From the NCBI GenBank assembly GCA_038030265.1, contig CM075939.1:35321253-35385252 (forward strand): a stretch of 64,000 bases of DNA, given 5' to 3'. The stretch comes from Corythucha ciliata. Taxonomy: Eukaryota > Arthropoda > Insecta > Hemiptera > Tingidae. Both the position numbers and the translations under genes were made by a program. The first letter of the stretch is position 1, and every line of letters begins with the position of its first letter. Below the pieces are notes generated by a model that was not told where the DNA came from, did no database searches, and saw nothing but the letters and a program-made list of their open reading frames with translations. Below are positions 34,461-46,200 of this stretch, piece by piece.

Positions 34461-34684
34461 GGGGGCCTCACAGTAATGCTCGCCCCGGGGCCTCACAGTA
34501 ATGCTCGCCCCGGGGCCTCACAGTAATGCTCGCCCCGAGGCCTCACAGTAATGCTCGCCCCGGGGCCTCACAGTAATGCTCGCCCTGGGGCCTCACAGTA
34601 ATGCTCGCCCCGGGGCCTCACAGTAATGCTCGCCCCGGGGCCTCACAGTAATGCTCGCCCCGGTGCCTCACAGTAATGCTCGCC
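34461..34684 (+). repeat. Nearly perfect 25-bp tandem repeat, 9 units
   Basis: Units begin at 34466, 34491, 34516, 34541, 34566, 34591, 34616, 34641 and 34666, each CCTCACAGTAATGCTCGCCC followed by CGGGG. Only about three single-base differences exist among the nine. Each unit border reads GCCCCGGGGC, a perfect 10-bp palindrome. It is GC-rich within AT-rich surroundings. In contrast to the other arrays it is almost homogeneous, so it is recent or actively homogenised. Confidence 0.9.
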
Positions 34685-35006
34685 ATCCGTCAGATGCTCT
34701 ATTCTTGACCAAACCACTTACCACTTGCCGCGTGAAGCAGGAAGAAATGAACTGAAACTGCGGAAGAGTTCAACCTTTTTCAAAGCATGATTTTTTTTTT
34801 TAAATATTTCAAGATATCGTAATCGCAATAAGGATATTAGACTCACAATTCCTTAAAACCTTGCACAATATCTATGGTTTTTCCTAAAATTCCTGAAACA
34901 TTCAACTTCCAAGGGACGCTAAATAATTTAATCAAATCCAAAATTTGAGAAAATATATGATTGATAACTATAACGATACGGTAATAAAAGGAAATAGAAG
35001 GGGACA

Positions 35007-35965
35007 TTATTGCTTAAAATTAATGGAATAACCACCAGTTTCCGAGTTTTGAACCATTTGGAAATTGTTTGTCGACAGTCCGAAAGGCTTTAAAATTACG
35101 TTACCCAAATCTTTCAGTTTGCCGAGCATTTCAGTCTTCAGGCGCTCGTTACGTTCTTCGATCAACTTAGGAAGTCTCTGGAAAAAATTGGCAAAAGAGA
35201 AAACTTGAGTTTTCATAGGTCCAAGTTATTGTCTCAAGAAGGACAAACCATTGCAGCTTCATTGGCCTCTCGATTGGTTCGATCAAGCTCCAAAACTTTT
35301 GTATAGTCTTGAAGAGCTTCGTCGTATTTTTCCGAAGAGTTATACAGGCTGGCTCGACGCAACAACGCTTTAATGTAGTGTTCGTCCAATTCAATCGCTT
35401 TTGTGCAGTCTTCAAGAGCCGACTCGGTTCGTTCCTTGATATTCGAAAGAGCATTAATTCTAGACTCGGATTCAATGTTAACGTATGGGGTACGAACTAG
35501 TTTCACTTTGGCAGCAGCTCGATTTGCGTAGAATATGGCCCGATCTTTAGAAAACTCCAAAGGACATGTTCTGAGAGCTAGGGTGTACTTTTCGACAGAT
35601 TCAACATATTTACAATGTTTGAACAATTCGTTTCCCACATCCTTGAGAGTACTTGCGTCAGCGTGGAGTCTCTAGGACATTTTTGGGGTTGAATGTTAGG
35701 CTAGTAGACATCAAAACTAACATTTCTGGTTGGACATTATTTTTACCTGAACATCTTCAGGTGATAAACTGATTTCTCGGTCCTTCAGTTCTACCTCGTC
35801 GACATAGTCATCTTCATATTTTTGAGGCTCTTCTTGTTTCTCATCGGAAGTACCGTGTGAATTCTCCTCTTTGTTGATCCTGCAATCCTTGGTAAACTCC
35901 TCGACGACGTCGTTGACTAGTTCCTCGCTTGATTTCAGTTCAACTGGCTTGGAGCTGTCTGTCAT
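35007..35965 (-). CDS. TTC1: TTC1-like tetratricopeptide repeat protein
   Basis: Three exons: 35965-35747, 35671-35249, 35177-35007, with phases consistent for 270 residues (vertebrate TTC1 is about 290). The first exon is acidic and disordered (residues 1-73). The second holds the TPR block (about 80-205): [67 protein letters not shown]. The third carries the family signature tail [15 protein letters not shown] followed by [13 protein letters not shown]1 proteins are cytosolic adaptors that bind Hsp90-type chaperones and Galpha/Ras proteins through the TPRs; that role is from the family. The start [10 protein letters not shown] is the only in-frame ATG of the first exon in that context. It lies downstream of IMPDH on the same strand with 1.1 kb between. 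A minus-strand ATTAAA at 34927-34932 may be its poly(A) signal. Confidence 0.93.
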
Positions 35966-36241
35966 TTTTCTTCAGATAATTTTTAGTTTATTCGAACTAA
36001 AAATATTGACTTATTACTTAAATTTTGCATACTATTACAAACAATGACACAAGTCACCCACACAGTAACCAGCTAAAATGCTTTCATGCCTTCAGTGAGA
36101 TAACAGTTGATTAACGTCACACTTTAGCCGCGTTACCGAGATTTTTTCAAATATTTGAGTCAGGAGAGATTCTTTTGGTTTAAATCAAGAAATATAAATT
36201 TTAATTGACTCTTGGGGCGTTATCCCTCTAACGTCATCTTT

Positions 36242-36589
36242 CGGGTCCTCCTAATTTGCGGACCAACGACAAAACGAATTCTGCGGACCGGCCCATAACT
36301 CGCCCTAAGTGATCCGACTGGGCGGATTTTCTGTATTTAGACTCTGCTCCGGTGGTAGTATAAGCCATAAAAATTTGATGACGATCCAGTAATTTGCTGA
36401 CCCCCTTCTTCCCAAACCGGATTCAAGGAGGTCAGCAAATTACCGGATCGTCATCACATTTTGATGGCTTGTACTACCACCGAGCAGAGTCTTAACACAG
36501 GAAATCAGCTCAGTCGGAACAATTTAGGGTGAGTTGTGGACTGGTCCGCAGAATTCGTTTTTTTGGTCCGCAAATTAGGAGGACCCTCA
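36242..36589. mobile_element. Palindromic element between IMPDH and TTC1
   Basis: The arms complement each other over about 150 bp each: GGGTCCTCCTAATTTGCGGA against its partner at about 36565-36586, then CAGCAAATTACCGGATCGTC-type inner arms near 36380-36470. The centre is about 36400-36425. There is no coding capacity. It separates the 3' end of IMPDH from the TTC1 promoter. Confidence 0.7.
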
Positions 36590-37096
36590 GGTTACATTGG
36601 AGAATACTCACTTGGCTGTCTATTTTGGTCTACTCATACATATCAGACTAATTCCACAGTCGAACAGGCCGCTGTTGCTCGTGACTATTTTGGGCCATAA
36701 TGGGACCCGCAGACCTCCAAAATACTATTTTTCGAAGTCTAAAAACCAAACGTACTTTTTGGCGTTTCAAAACAAATCGTACGCTGCGACTTTTGGCATC
36801 CCACAGACCCTACGGTTTGGGTCACTACCAAGATTGCAAAGCTTGTTGGGCTTTATTGACCGGCGAACGGTACACACCGGCATACAGAAAAAGACATGAG
36901 GATTCCAAAAACTATAGTTGAGAAAGAAAATCAACAAGACGGTTAACAAAAATTAGTCGTATTGCAACATAAAACATTGTCTCGTAGAAATAAAAACATT
37001 TCTGGACAAATTATATTTGAACAATGGGAGTTCATAAGACAAGGAGCGAGATGAAGACCATTATCTATGCAAAATACCAAAATCTTCGTGCGACTC

Positions 37097-38715
37097 TCAG
37101 AGCAGCGTTTTTTCGTAGGAGAAAAGTCCGTGAACGTTGCCTTCACTCTGAGCAGACTGAGTTCTCCTCTCAAATCGGAGCAGCCCGTTATACGTCATTT
37201 CTCGTAGGACCGTCAGGCTTTTGGCTCCAACGTCTTGACAACCGTGCTGAACACCGCATTTCAAATACGGGAGGAATTGAAGCAGCGAGCCTTTGTCGAC
37301 GATGGTTCCACTGACGCCTTGAGCCACTTTGACTGTGTCCTTTTGGGAATGGAAATAACGGTCCATGGCGGCTCCTTCCGCATCTTTTCGAGTCATAGCC
37401 TCTATACTGCCCATGCCACGGTATTTTTTCAAACGAACACCGTCGCTGAAGAAATACTCGCCCGGTGCTTCCGACGTGCCAGCAAGAAGAGATCCCATCA
37501 TAACAGTCGATGCTCCTAAAGCTAGCGCCTTGATTATATGACCGATTGAACGGATTCCACCGTCGGCCACTATTGGCACACCGCGACTTTTCGCGTACTC
37601 GGCAACTTTGTATACTGCAGTTGCTTGTGGGCGGCCCACTGCCATTACTTCTTGAGTGATGCAAATAGATCCACTTCCCATGCCAACTCGAAGTCCGTCG
37701 ACACCAGCATCGATGAGATTTTTCGCTTGCACTGCCGTTACAACGTTACCACCAATGACCTGTAGGTCTTTGTATGTGTCTTTAATGTATTTAATCATTT
37801 CAATTTGGTAGATCGAGTTTCCTTGGGAAGAATCAAGGATAACGACGTCGACGCCGGCGTTTACAAGAGCTTTCAGTCTGAAAAAGGGGAATAATATTTT
37901 AGTGGCGAATGAGGAACTTTGTATACAAGAAGTGGTAACTACCTATCACGGTCGTAACTCCGGGTTCCAATGGCAGCGCCAACAAGTAGTTGATTGTTTT
38001 TATCTTTGGACGCCCACGGATAGTCACGAGATTTCTTCAGATCAGTACGCGCAATCAAAGCAACGAGCTCTCCCTTATCGTTGACAATAGGCAGTTTTCC
38101 TTTCTTGGACTTTTCCAAAATTTCATTCGCCTGTTCGAGGTCGACACCCGAGTCAGCCGTAACGAGACTTTGAACTGGCGTCATCACTTCACCCAGAGTA
38201 CGGTCCATACTCTCCGTCGTCTGTATAAAGTCGATATCCCGAGAAGTGACGATTCCGGTTAGCTTACCACCCAATTTACCGTTCTCAGTGATGGGAATGC
38301 CGCAAAATCCACGCTCTTTTTTGACTCGCAACACGTCCTTCACGGTGTCTTTCGGCGACAAAACGACCGGATCACGAATAAAACCATGCTTGTACTTTTT
38401 CACTTTGAGTACCTCGTTCGCTTGATACTCGACAGTACAGTTATGGTGTATGATGCCGATACCTCCGCAAAGAGCCATGGCGACGGCCATTTCCGACTCG
38501 GTGACCGTGTCCATCGGGGACGACACGAGGGGAGCCTGAAGTCTGATCTTCCGCGTAAGTGCCGAGCTCATGTCAACGTCGTCAGCCGCGAAACCAATGT
38601 ATCCAGGAAGAAGAATGAAATCGTCGTATGTCAAGCCCATGCCCTGCGAGAAAAGTGCCGCCGCCGTAAGACCGTCCTCTGGGAGGTCGTCGCCAATTTC
38701 GTTAACGTGCGTCAT
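37097..38715 (-). CDS. IMPDH: Inosine-5'-monophosphate dehydrogenase
   Basis: Oxidises IMP to XMP with NAD+, the committed step of guanine nucleotide synthesis; cytosolic tetramer. Two coding exons, 38715-37943 and 37877-37097, join in frame for 517 residues, matching the usual 510-515. Visible features: N-terminal barrel part with [14 protein letters not shown] and [12 protein letters not shown] pair inserted at about residues 112-240; NAD/IMP loop [13 protein letters not shown] with the catalytic Cys near residue 330; [40 protein letters not shown]; flap [18 protein letters not shown] with the Arg-Tyr pair; C-terminal tail SYEKTLL close to the family's SYEKRLF. The start ATG is one base after a good acceptor (TTTTCCTAG), so a 5' UTR intron is likely, and the 21 in-frame codons upstream are intronic. 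All catalytic residues I can check are present. Confidence 0.97.
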
Positions 38716-39294
38716 TCTAGGAAAATGATACTTTAAGTAGACAAAACCGGAATATATCAATACTACACGCCTTAACAACTACAGAAAAACTAATTCGATA
38801 ATTAATAAACCGACGTTTTTAACAACAACGAGCACGCCGCGGATGAAAACTTAAAACGGTAAACATGAATAACATTACGTAACCTCCGTAGAACCTTTGG
38901 TGCCGGATAGAGGACGCCAGCTGGCACTTTTTTCTCACCCGTCGAAAACGCTTCAACGCTTTTGAACGTTTTTTTCCCCACATTTTTAGGTCAGGAACGG
39001 TTCAATTTCATAATTATGTCAGAACTTAACAAATACGGCACGTTTAACGCATCAAAATGAGACATTATAACGACTCCATGTAGACAGTGAACACATTGTG
39101 CGATGCACACAAATCCAAGTTCATCAACACGCCATTCGTCAGGGTCATGTTTTCCATCAATTACTGTGAATGTTGTTTAACTTCAATAAAATCATTATTA
39201 TGGTTAAACGATACTCTCAAGAATAATCAAATTAGAAGAATCACGAAAAATGATTCATAATGTAACGAATGGTGAAAACATGAACCGGCTTGAC

Positions 39295-39890
39295 AGGGGC
39301 GTAGCTGTACATAATGTCTAGCCCTTGATCTAGGGGGTGGGCTGCTTCACTGATGGAGAAGATGCAGTCACGCTATTGTATGGAAGAGGTAAAACGGATT
39401 ACTACAATGGTTTTCAGTTAGAAAATTCAGCAGAACTGCTTTTTTCCGGCCAGCCTCAATCCTCAACCACCAAAAAACCCGCGAAAATTTTTTATTGTAC
39501 AATAGTACATTATATCCGCGTAATTGGTTTTATGCAGCTTAACAAACATCCGCGAATCTTTAGTTTCAGGACGCGCGCGTCAGCGTTCGGCTCGTGCAGT
39601 AAAAACACATAGAACTCTATGGGGCCTTTCACATTGGACGCGTACGCGAGAGTCGTCGCGCGTCAGCGTCTTTTTTCTCCTAGTGTGCGCGGGGCTTACG
39701 GAGCAAAATCGGAGAAATAATTTGCAATATATGTAGGTATAGTGAGCCTGATCCACCAAATGATTTTTCAGCAACAATGAATCCGCGAAATTAGGTTTTT
39801 AGAAAGCTAGACCCGTGAAAATGGTTATTTTTGTGTGCGGAATCAGCGAAACTGGTTTTTGAATAAGCAAAAACTCGCGAAGGACCGACA
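39295..39890. other. Gene-free region upstream of array A copy
   Basis: No gene supported. It begins with an ACAGGGGCGTAGCTG end like that at 33658, contains a CpG-rich segment with repeated CGCGCGTCAGCG words (39565-39680), and ends in three diverged family B units (39750-39890). Confidence 0.35.
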
Positions 39891-39894
39891 CCTG

Positions 39895-40830
39895 CCAGGG
39901 CCCAGGGCGGAAATCTCTATAAGGCCCTTATTTTATTAATCTCTAAATAAACAAGGCATATAATTTTTACAATAATACGTTAAATTATGACCTTTTCTGA
40001 ATGTTAGCCACCAACCTTGCCTCTAGGAACTGCGAATTAGCGTTTTTTCAATTTTAGCCGCGAATTAATTCTCGATTTTAGCCTCAAATACTACGTCGCG
40101 ATTCTTCAATTTCATCCGTGAAACCGGATTTTCTCGAATTGACTTTAATTGATAAAATGAATTGAAATAGCGTTTTTCTCCATTTTAGATGTTCTCTATT
40201 TTAGCCGCGAATCATGGCTTTGTCTCAATTTTTCTCGCGAATAAGCGTTTTTTCTCTATGCTTTTAGCTGCAGAATAACTTTTCTCAATTTTAACCAGAG
40301 CAACAGCAAATTAGGGCTTTTTCTCAAGTTTAGCTGCAATTGATAATCTGATCAATTTAATTAAGCCATGAATAAGCGGGCTTATTTCCTACACATATGT
40401 AGTTTCAGCTGCGTATTACGGGGTTATTATCTCAAATATATCAGCGAATTAGCGTTTTTCCTCAATTTCATCTACGAATCAGAGCTTTTCCACAAATTTT
40501 GCCGCGAGTTATTTCTTATAATTATAGCCGCAAATGACCACTTTACTGAATAAGTGGCTTCGGCGAATTAGCGGATTTTTTCCAATTGCTCCGCGAATGG
40601 GCATTTTCCCCCATTTGAGCTACGAATTATCACGTTTCCTCAACAGTTTCACCCGTGAATTAGCGGATTTTCTCAATTTGATTCGTATTAGCGTTTTTCC
40701 TCATTACCTACGAAGTGTGCATTATCATTTTTTCCCAATTTAGCCGCAAATCAGCGTCTTTTCTCAATTTTAGCCGCGAATGACCGTTTTATCTCAATTG
40801 TTAGTCAGAAATTAGCGGGTTTTCTCGGTT
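39895..40830 (+). repeat. Degenerate tandem array, family A, with the same leader as 2560
   Basis: The leader (about 39897-40050) contains AATCTCTATAAGGCCCTTA, TCTCTAAATAAACAAGG, CATATAATTTTTACAATA and a TTGCCTCTAGGAACTGCGAATTAGCG-type junction, parallel in order and spacing to 2560-2680. About 25 diverged units of the CTCAATTTTAGCCGCGAATT type follow. A SINE-like insertion interrupts the region at 40837-41145, after which units are inverted. Confidence 0.65.
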
Positions 40831-40836
40831 TTTGGC

Positions 40837-41145
40837 GGTGGGGAGGGGTGTACCTTCCCGGCCAAGCCGAGTCCGGCGACGCAAAGGCCACAAATGGGTT
40901 CCTGCGTCACACCCATCTATCCTGTTACAACTGTGCACTTCACACCCATACGCGGGCGTTTATGTCGGTGCGCGGTTTGTTGAACGCACATCGCCGGGAA
41001 CGCCCACACGAAGCCGAGAGTGCCATTTATCTGTGCCACAGCTCGCCGCAGCACTCTAGTGTAATGGGCAACGGCTGGATTCGAACCCAGGCCCGCTGGG
41101 GTTGCGAAGCGAGAATTGTATCCACCATTACACCATCGAGGCTCA
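40837..41145 (-). mobile_element. tRNA-headed SINE-like element
   Basis: Read on the minus strand, 41142-41065 looks like a tRNA: an A-box TGGTGTAATGG, a D-arm with GTGT/ATAC pairing, an anticodon-like stem CTCGCT/AGCGGG with an enlarged 10-nt loop, and a B-box GGTTCGAATCC. The acceptor ends do not pair and the T-stem has lost a base, so it is not a functional tRNA. A GC-rich, non-AT body of about 220 bp follows on the 3' side (41064-40837), unlike the surrounding array. This is the form of a tRNA-derived SINE with an internal pol III promoter. The tRNA of origin is uncertain (Gly- or Glu-like). Confidence 0.55.
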
Positions 41146-41204
41146 CTCAGTTTCAGTTGCTTCTTTTGATTTCTTTTGAAATTTCTTTCTTGAAATTTTG
41201 AAGA

Positions 41205-41610
41205 AGTGATAGTTACAGAACAAAATTAAGAAAAATCGTTAATTCACGGATAACATTTGAGAAATCGTGCGCTAATTCGCAGTTGTAACTTGGAAACATA
41301 GCTATTGGCAGCCAAATCCGTCGTGGCCAGAAATAACGATGAGCGCTTAATTATTTGCGACCGAAATTGAGAAAAAGCATTAAGTTGCGGATAAAATAGA
41401 GAAAAAACGATCATTCGCAACTAGAATTGAGAAAACGTCAATTCACGTGCAATGAACGTGAAAACGTGCAATTCATGATTCTGATTGCAACTTATTCTTT
41501 GCTGAAATTAAGAAAAAGAGGATAATTCATGCCTGAAACTGAAAAAAAAAATCGATAATTTACGGCTAAAATTGAGGCAAAGCTCTAATTCGTGGCTACA
41601 CTGAGATAAA
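41205..41610 (-). repeat. Degenerate tandem array, family A (inverted)
   Basis: Units read CGGCTAAAATTGAG, CTAATTCGCAGTTG and similar. They lie beyond the SINE-like element and are inverted relative to 39895-40830. Confidence 0.5.
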
Positions 41611-43254
41611 AGAGGTGAACCAAAGCCATTGCCTGACCAACCGAAGGGCTTTTCGGCTGACTTTATTTTTTGTTCGGGTGAGTTTGACCCGTTATTCGCG
41701 TAGATTTCACCCGAATGACGAATTTACAAACCGAAAATTCCTGGACAGCCCTGTCAAGCCGATACATGGTTTACGAGTGGCCCGAACGAGCATCTCACTC
41801 CGCTCGAAGCTTCGGTCAAAGGTTAATTTTGTCTGAATCATCAAGATTCCCGCCCGAAGGTTTCGAGTGGCTTGACTTTCGGACCGATGTTCAGCTCAAG
41901 AATATTTTCGACTTCAAGTTTGACACGATTTAGGTTCAAAATGTGCAACAGCCGAATTCTCGGTTCATTGGATGAATCGAAGCGACACGTGCACATGACT
42001 TTCGGTTTTCCCATTAACCGATTATGAGAATGACCATCTTATATTTATATTTTTGTGAAAAGATTAAACGTTACGCTGTATTCGCCGTAAAATACCTCAT
42101 GGGTGCGGGCCTTGCCTAGTTACTCTGAGCCTTCGGGAAGAGGGCTCTCAACGTAGATCTCAGGACGCTAGTCTACCTCCAAAAACTTTACATATTTCAA
42201 CTTTTGAGGGGCAGTGCATCAATCGCAGGATATCTCACGAAATAATAGCCTATCAGTTCCGGCGTTTGCTACAATTTCTGTAGCAACTAGGCTTATTATG
42301 TCCGACGAATACGTGGTAAGCCCGCCATGAAAGGCTAAAACCTATCGGTTCGCGATGAACCGATGTGGAAGAAAAGGGACGATAAAAAGAATTGAGGAAT
42401 AAAAAGAAGTGATGCCATCAGTAGAGGTTCGGTTGAGTCAGCGAAGGTTCGGCTGAAGTAGCAGCGTTGTGTTTTTTTTTCTAGTGCTTTCGACCGAAGA
42501 AGGCTAATTGGTAAGGAGTAGGGACCGACGTTTCGGTTGATTCCCTCCTGGGAGGGGGGGGGGGCATTTTACACGGAGCGGTGTAAAATGAAGAAAAAAC
42601 AATTTCAGTAATTTTAACTACAGCCATGCTAAAATGTCTAAAACGCCAAATTGCAGTTTCTGGAAGTCAGTTTGTGGTTATAATTGATGAAAAGTTCTAA
42701 CTCATGTTTAAAAGAAAAAAATGCGCGTGTGAAATGATGATAAACGCTTATTCACATCCGAGATTGTGGAAAAGTGGTAGTTTGAGAATCAAATGAAGAA
42801 AAAGCGCTAATTCGCGGTTCAAATTTAGGAAAAGCTATTATTAGAGGTAGTTAAATTGTGATAACGCCAATACCTTTGGTTATGGGTTGACGACACGAGT
42901 ACACCCAGCGAAAATGTAGGGGGGTGGTACCACCACGCGGATAGGCGCCCCCGAAAGTCTAGCGTCCCAAGCTCCGCCTTGCCCAAAAGCCGGCACTGAA
43001 CCCCAACCCCAACAAAGGCGGATCTGGAGTGAGTTTTTGGTGGGGGGGGGAGGTCACTTGACGGAGATAAGGGGCATTTTTAAAAATCTATATCTGCTTT
43101 AGACTGAGCAACTTACCAAAGGCTGTAAATTGCTTCACCATCTTTTTCATGCCTACATTCTAAAATTAAACGCCTGCTCTCAATTGGCAGGAATGGCTGA
43201 GCTATTTTAACTTTATATTTTATACATATTACAAAGTGATAATGAAAAACATGT
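41611..43254. other. Gene-free region downstream of SNRNP40
   Basis: No supported gene. It contains unclassified sequence with repeated TTCGGTT..CCGAA words (41630-42540), a G run (about 42548-42560), a family A inverted block (42600-42870), and an unclassified GC-richer part (42880-43060). The 3' UTR of SNRNP40 should begin at 43254. Confidence 0.4.
42600..42870 (-). repeat. Degenerate tandem array, family A (inverted, short)
   Basis: About nine units, for example GAAAAAGCGCTAATTCGCGG and TTAGGAAAAGCTATT. They are strongly diverged. Confidence 0.45.
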
Positions 43255-46200
43255 CTAGTCGTCTAATTCTCCCAAATAAATTGATTTATCGCTGGAACCT
43301 GAGGCAACTAAAGACAACAATAAAAAAGAAGAAATAGCATTCTAAATTAAAGTAAAACTACTCTTTTGAGTAGGTGTGAGGAAATAACTTACTGATCGGT
43401 TCACTAGGATGAAACTGAACGTCATTCACACTTCCATTGTGCCCAGGTAATTTGTACAGAATTCTTCTCGTCGTCGTATCCCAGACGTATACGAAACGAT
43501 CTCCCGAACCAGCAGCCACTTTAGATCCATCAGGAGACCACGAGCAGCGTAGTAGATTCTACGGAGAAAAAAGTTGATTGTGAGAGCACTGGTGGTGGGG
43601 GGTGGGGGATACTCTACAAAGTCTCGAGCACGAATAGCGTGGTAGTCAACTAGGAATTCGGGCAAAACAGGGGCCGTGGCTCCACCCTTGGCATCGAGAT
43701 GGTCAAAGATACTGGTTTGAGACAGACAGCATTTAGGAATGCCCCCCGAAGGATCGAGAAGTATAGCCGGTACCAGCCTGACACCCAACAGAATGGCCGC
43801 CAGTCCCCCCCCCCCAATTTTTCTTGGATTAAACCCAATTTTCTTGGACCTTAAAACCCCAATTTCGATATTCACGTTTTATCAAAACCCTTCCAAGCTC
43901 TTCCGTTTGCCCTTTCATACCCTTTTTCGTTTTTCCTCTTTCGAAAAACTAAGGGTGTCCCCTTAGACCGGCCTGCAAAAGGAAATTCCGTGGCTATAGC
44001 TCTGTCTAAAATCTTTGGGTTATTAGAAAAACCAATTTCGCTCTTTAAAAAATCAAATCACGGATCAAATCAGATTCGCGGATTTGGCGCCTTGAAACCC
44101 CGGCTTTCGTTATTTTGGCTTTTTCGAACACTCAGTTTTCAAAACTTCATTTCGCGCCATTTCGCTCCTACAAATTCAAATTTTACAGAGATCCTTGAAA
44201 GCTCCTGCGACAAACGCGCTCAAGACGTTGTGTGGGTGCACCTCCTTGGCATTGCCGTGATTTTGGCAATGGAGATTATCTGCCACTGGCCCTGTAGTCC
44301 GTGTACTCCATAACCAAAAGCCTTAGAACCCAAAAACATAGAAGGAAAAGAAAAATACGCTGGTACAGGTTATGAAGAAGGAGAGGGGTTCAAATGTTAG
44401 CTGCACCCAGGGTACTCGGCTCATTTTGTTACGCTACTGAAGCAGTTGTTACGAGCACAACTTCCTAGTTGAGTAGACAACAATTTTAACATCAAACTGA
44501 TCAAGGATTAGTCGTTGTTAACTTGTTTTTTTCCTACTATTGTGTCCTAACTTCCGTCGAAAGCGTCCTAATTTTTCGTGCTAGGCGTTATCGGAAACCC
44601 CTATTACATCTGTTCTTAGGGGTGGAAGTGTGGTTCAGGGGGATCGAATGCTCCCTCAATGGTCTGGTTGCCCATATGTCGAAGTTTTCGCATACATTTT
44701 GCGTTTACTGACACGTTAGCGTTTTCACCTTGAATGTAACATTTCAAGAAAATTTGGCCTAGCTGACTGTGAAGTTTTAGGATTCACGGGGCGTTTTTTC
44801 CTAATCGTTTTCTCACCTAATAATTTTCTCCTGAGTGACGCGTTTAGCGAGAATTTTGTCCCGAATATCGCGTTGCGCTCAAATATTGCCCTGGATTTGA
44901 CGTTTTTCAAGGATGTCACTCCACACAGGGTATTTCCTATTAAATTTGCCTTCACTGTTGCGTTTTTTGTGAATTTTTCCCTCGACATGGCGCTTCTTTC
45001 CAATGTTCCCCTTAATTAGCCGTTTCACACGATCACACGAATTTCACCATCAAATCTGTGAATTCTGGGAGCCAGTCTACGCCCTTTAAACTGTTTCATA
45101 CAAAGTCCTCGCAATTCCTGGAGCTGAGATTTTTATGTTTCTTCTTTTTTTTTTTTTCTGCCGTGACGGTTAAAATGCCCAGTTTTGCGGGGTCTAAAAA
45201 ACTCAAACTTGTAGATTGATGCTCGAACAAGTATTTTATAACACAATGATGTCAAAAGTGCGGCTAGCTAATATCTGCGCCTTAAATGCATCAAACCTAT
45301 TTGCACACTAAACGTGATTGAAACTAACAATTCACCCCCTAAACATAGTAAAACTGACTATAAACACTGTACTCACAATTTGCGCCCTGAAAATGGCTCT
45401 ATCCACTCTTAAAAATGGCTAAACTGACGGTAACCGCCTGGAAAATCATCCAACTGACAATCTGTGGTCAGCAAATGGCAAACCCGACCGTTCGTGATCA
45501 AAAAATGGACAAACTCCCGCCTTGAAAATGGCTTAACTGACGACTCGCACCGAAATATTGCTAAATTATAACCGTTCGCGAACTAAACTTGACTTAACTG
45601 ACGATTTGTCGTCTAAAAATAGTCACGCTTTAAAAATGGCAAAATAAATGACTCTGTGCTCCGTGCTTCATTAAAATGGTCAAACTTACAACCCGTGCAC
45701 TGAAAATGGCAATGCTGTCTACTCTCGATCAAAAAATGGAAGAAATCGACCATTCAACCTCGAAAATCGCTTAACTGACGATTCCTAACCAAAAAATAGT
45801 CAACCTGGCTATTCCCGCACTAAAAACAGCTAACTGAGGTATGTCCACTTAGTCATGGGGGGTTGTAATAGAAAAGTGAAACACATGTTAGACGAGATGA
45901 AATTTACTTTGACAGCTAAAATTTATGAACACACGGCTGTGAAATTCATTATCATCTCGTCTCACACTGTTTCACTTTTCTATTACAACCCCCATGGACT
46001 CTCGAATGCGTTGCTTCATATCGACAGTTCGATTTGTTCACTGTCAAAACCAAAAATTTTTAAAGAACTCAACAACAAAACTTTTGCTACGCGACACTAA
46101 GGTTACGCATAAACGCTACACAGTGATCTTTTTATTTTAGCCGCGAATTAGTGATTTTTCGTTTGTTTCGGCGAATTACCGTTTATTCTACACTTTATCC

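Noticed and set aside
34461..34684. CRISPR-like array
   Set aside because: Units are directly contiguous with no unique spacers, and the genome is clearly an animal's.
38716..38778. In-frame N-terminal extension of IMPDH (MLRRVV...)
   Set aside because: The extension runs back through a splice acceptor (TTTTCCTAG) just before the conserved start, and family length fits without it.
41065..41142. Functional tRNA gene on the minus strand
   Set aside because: The acceptor stem does not pair, the anticodon loop is 10 nt, and the T-stem has lost a base; best explained as the head of a SINE-like element.
45855..46100. 81-codon plus-strand frame as a gene
   Set aside because: It spans a palindromic MITE, and both ends of the frame derive from the inverted arms.
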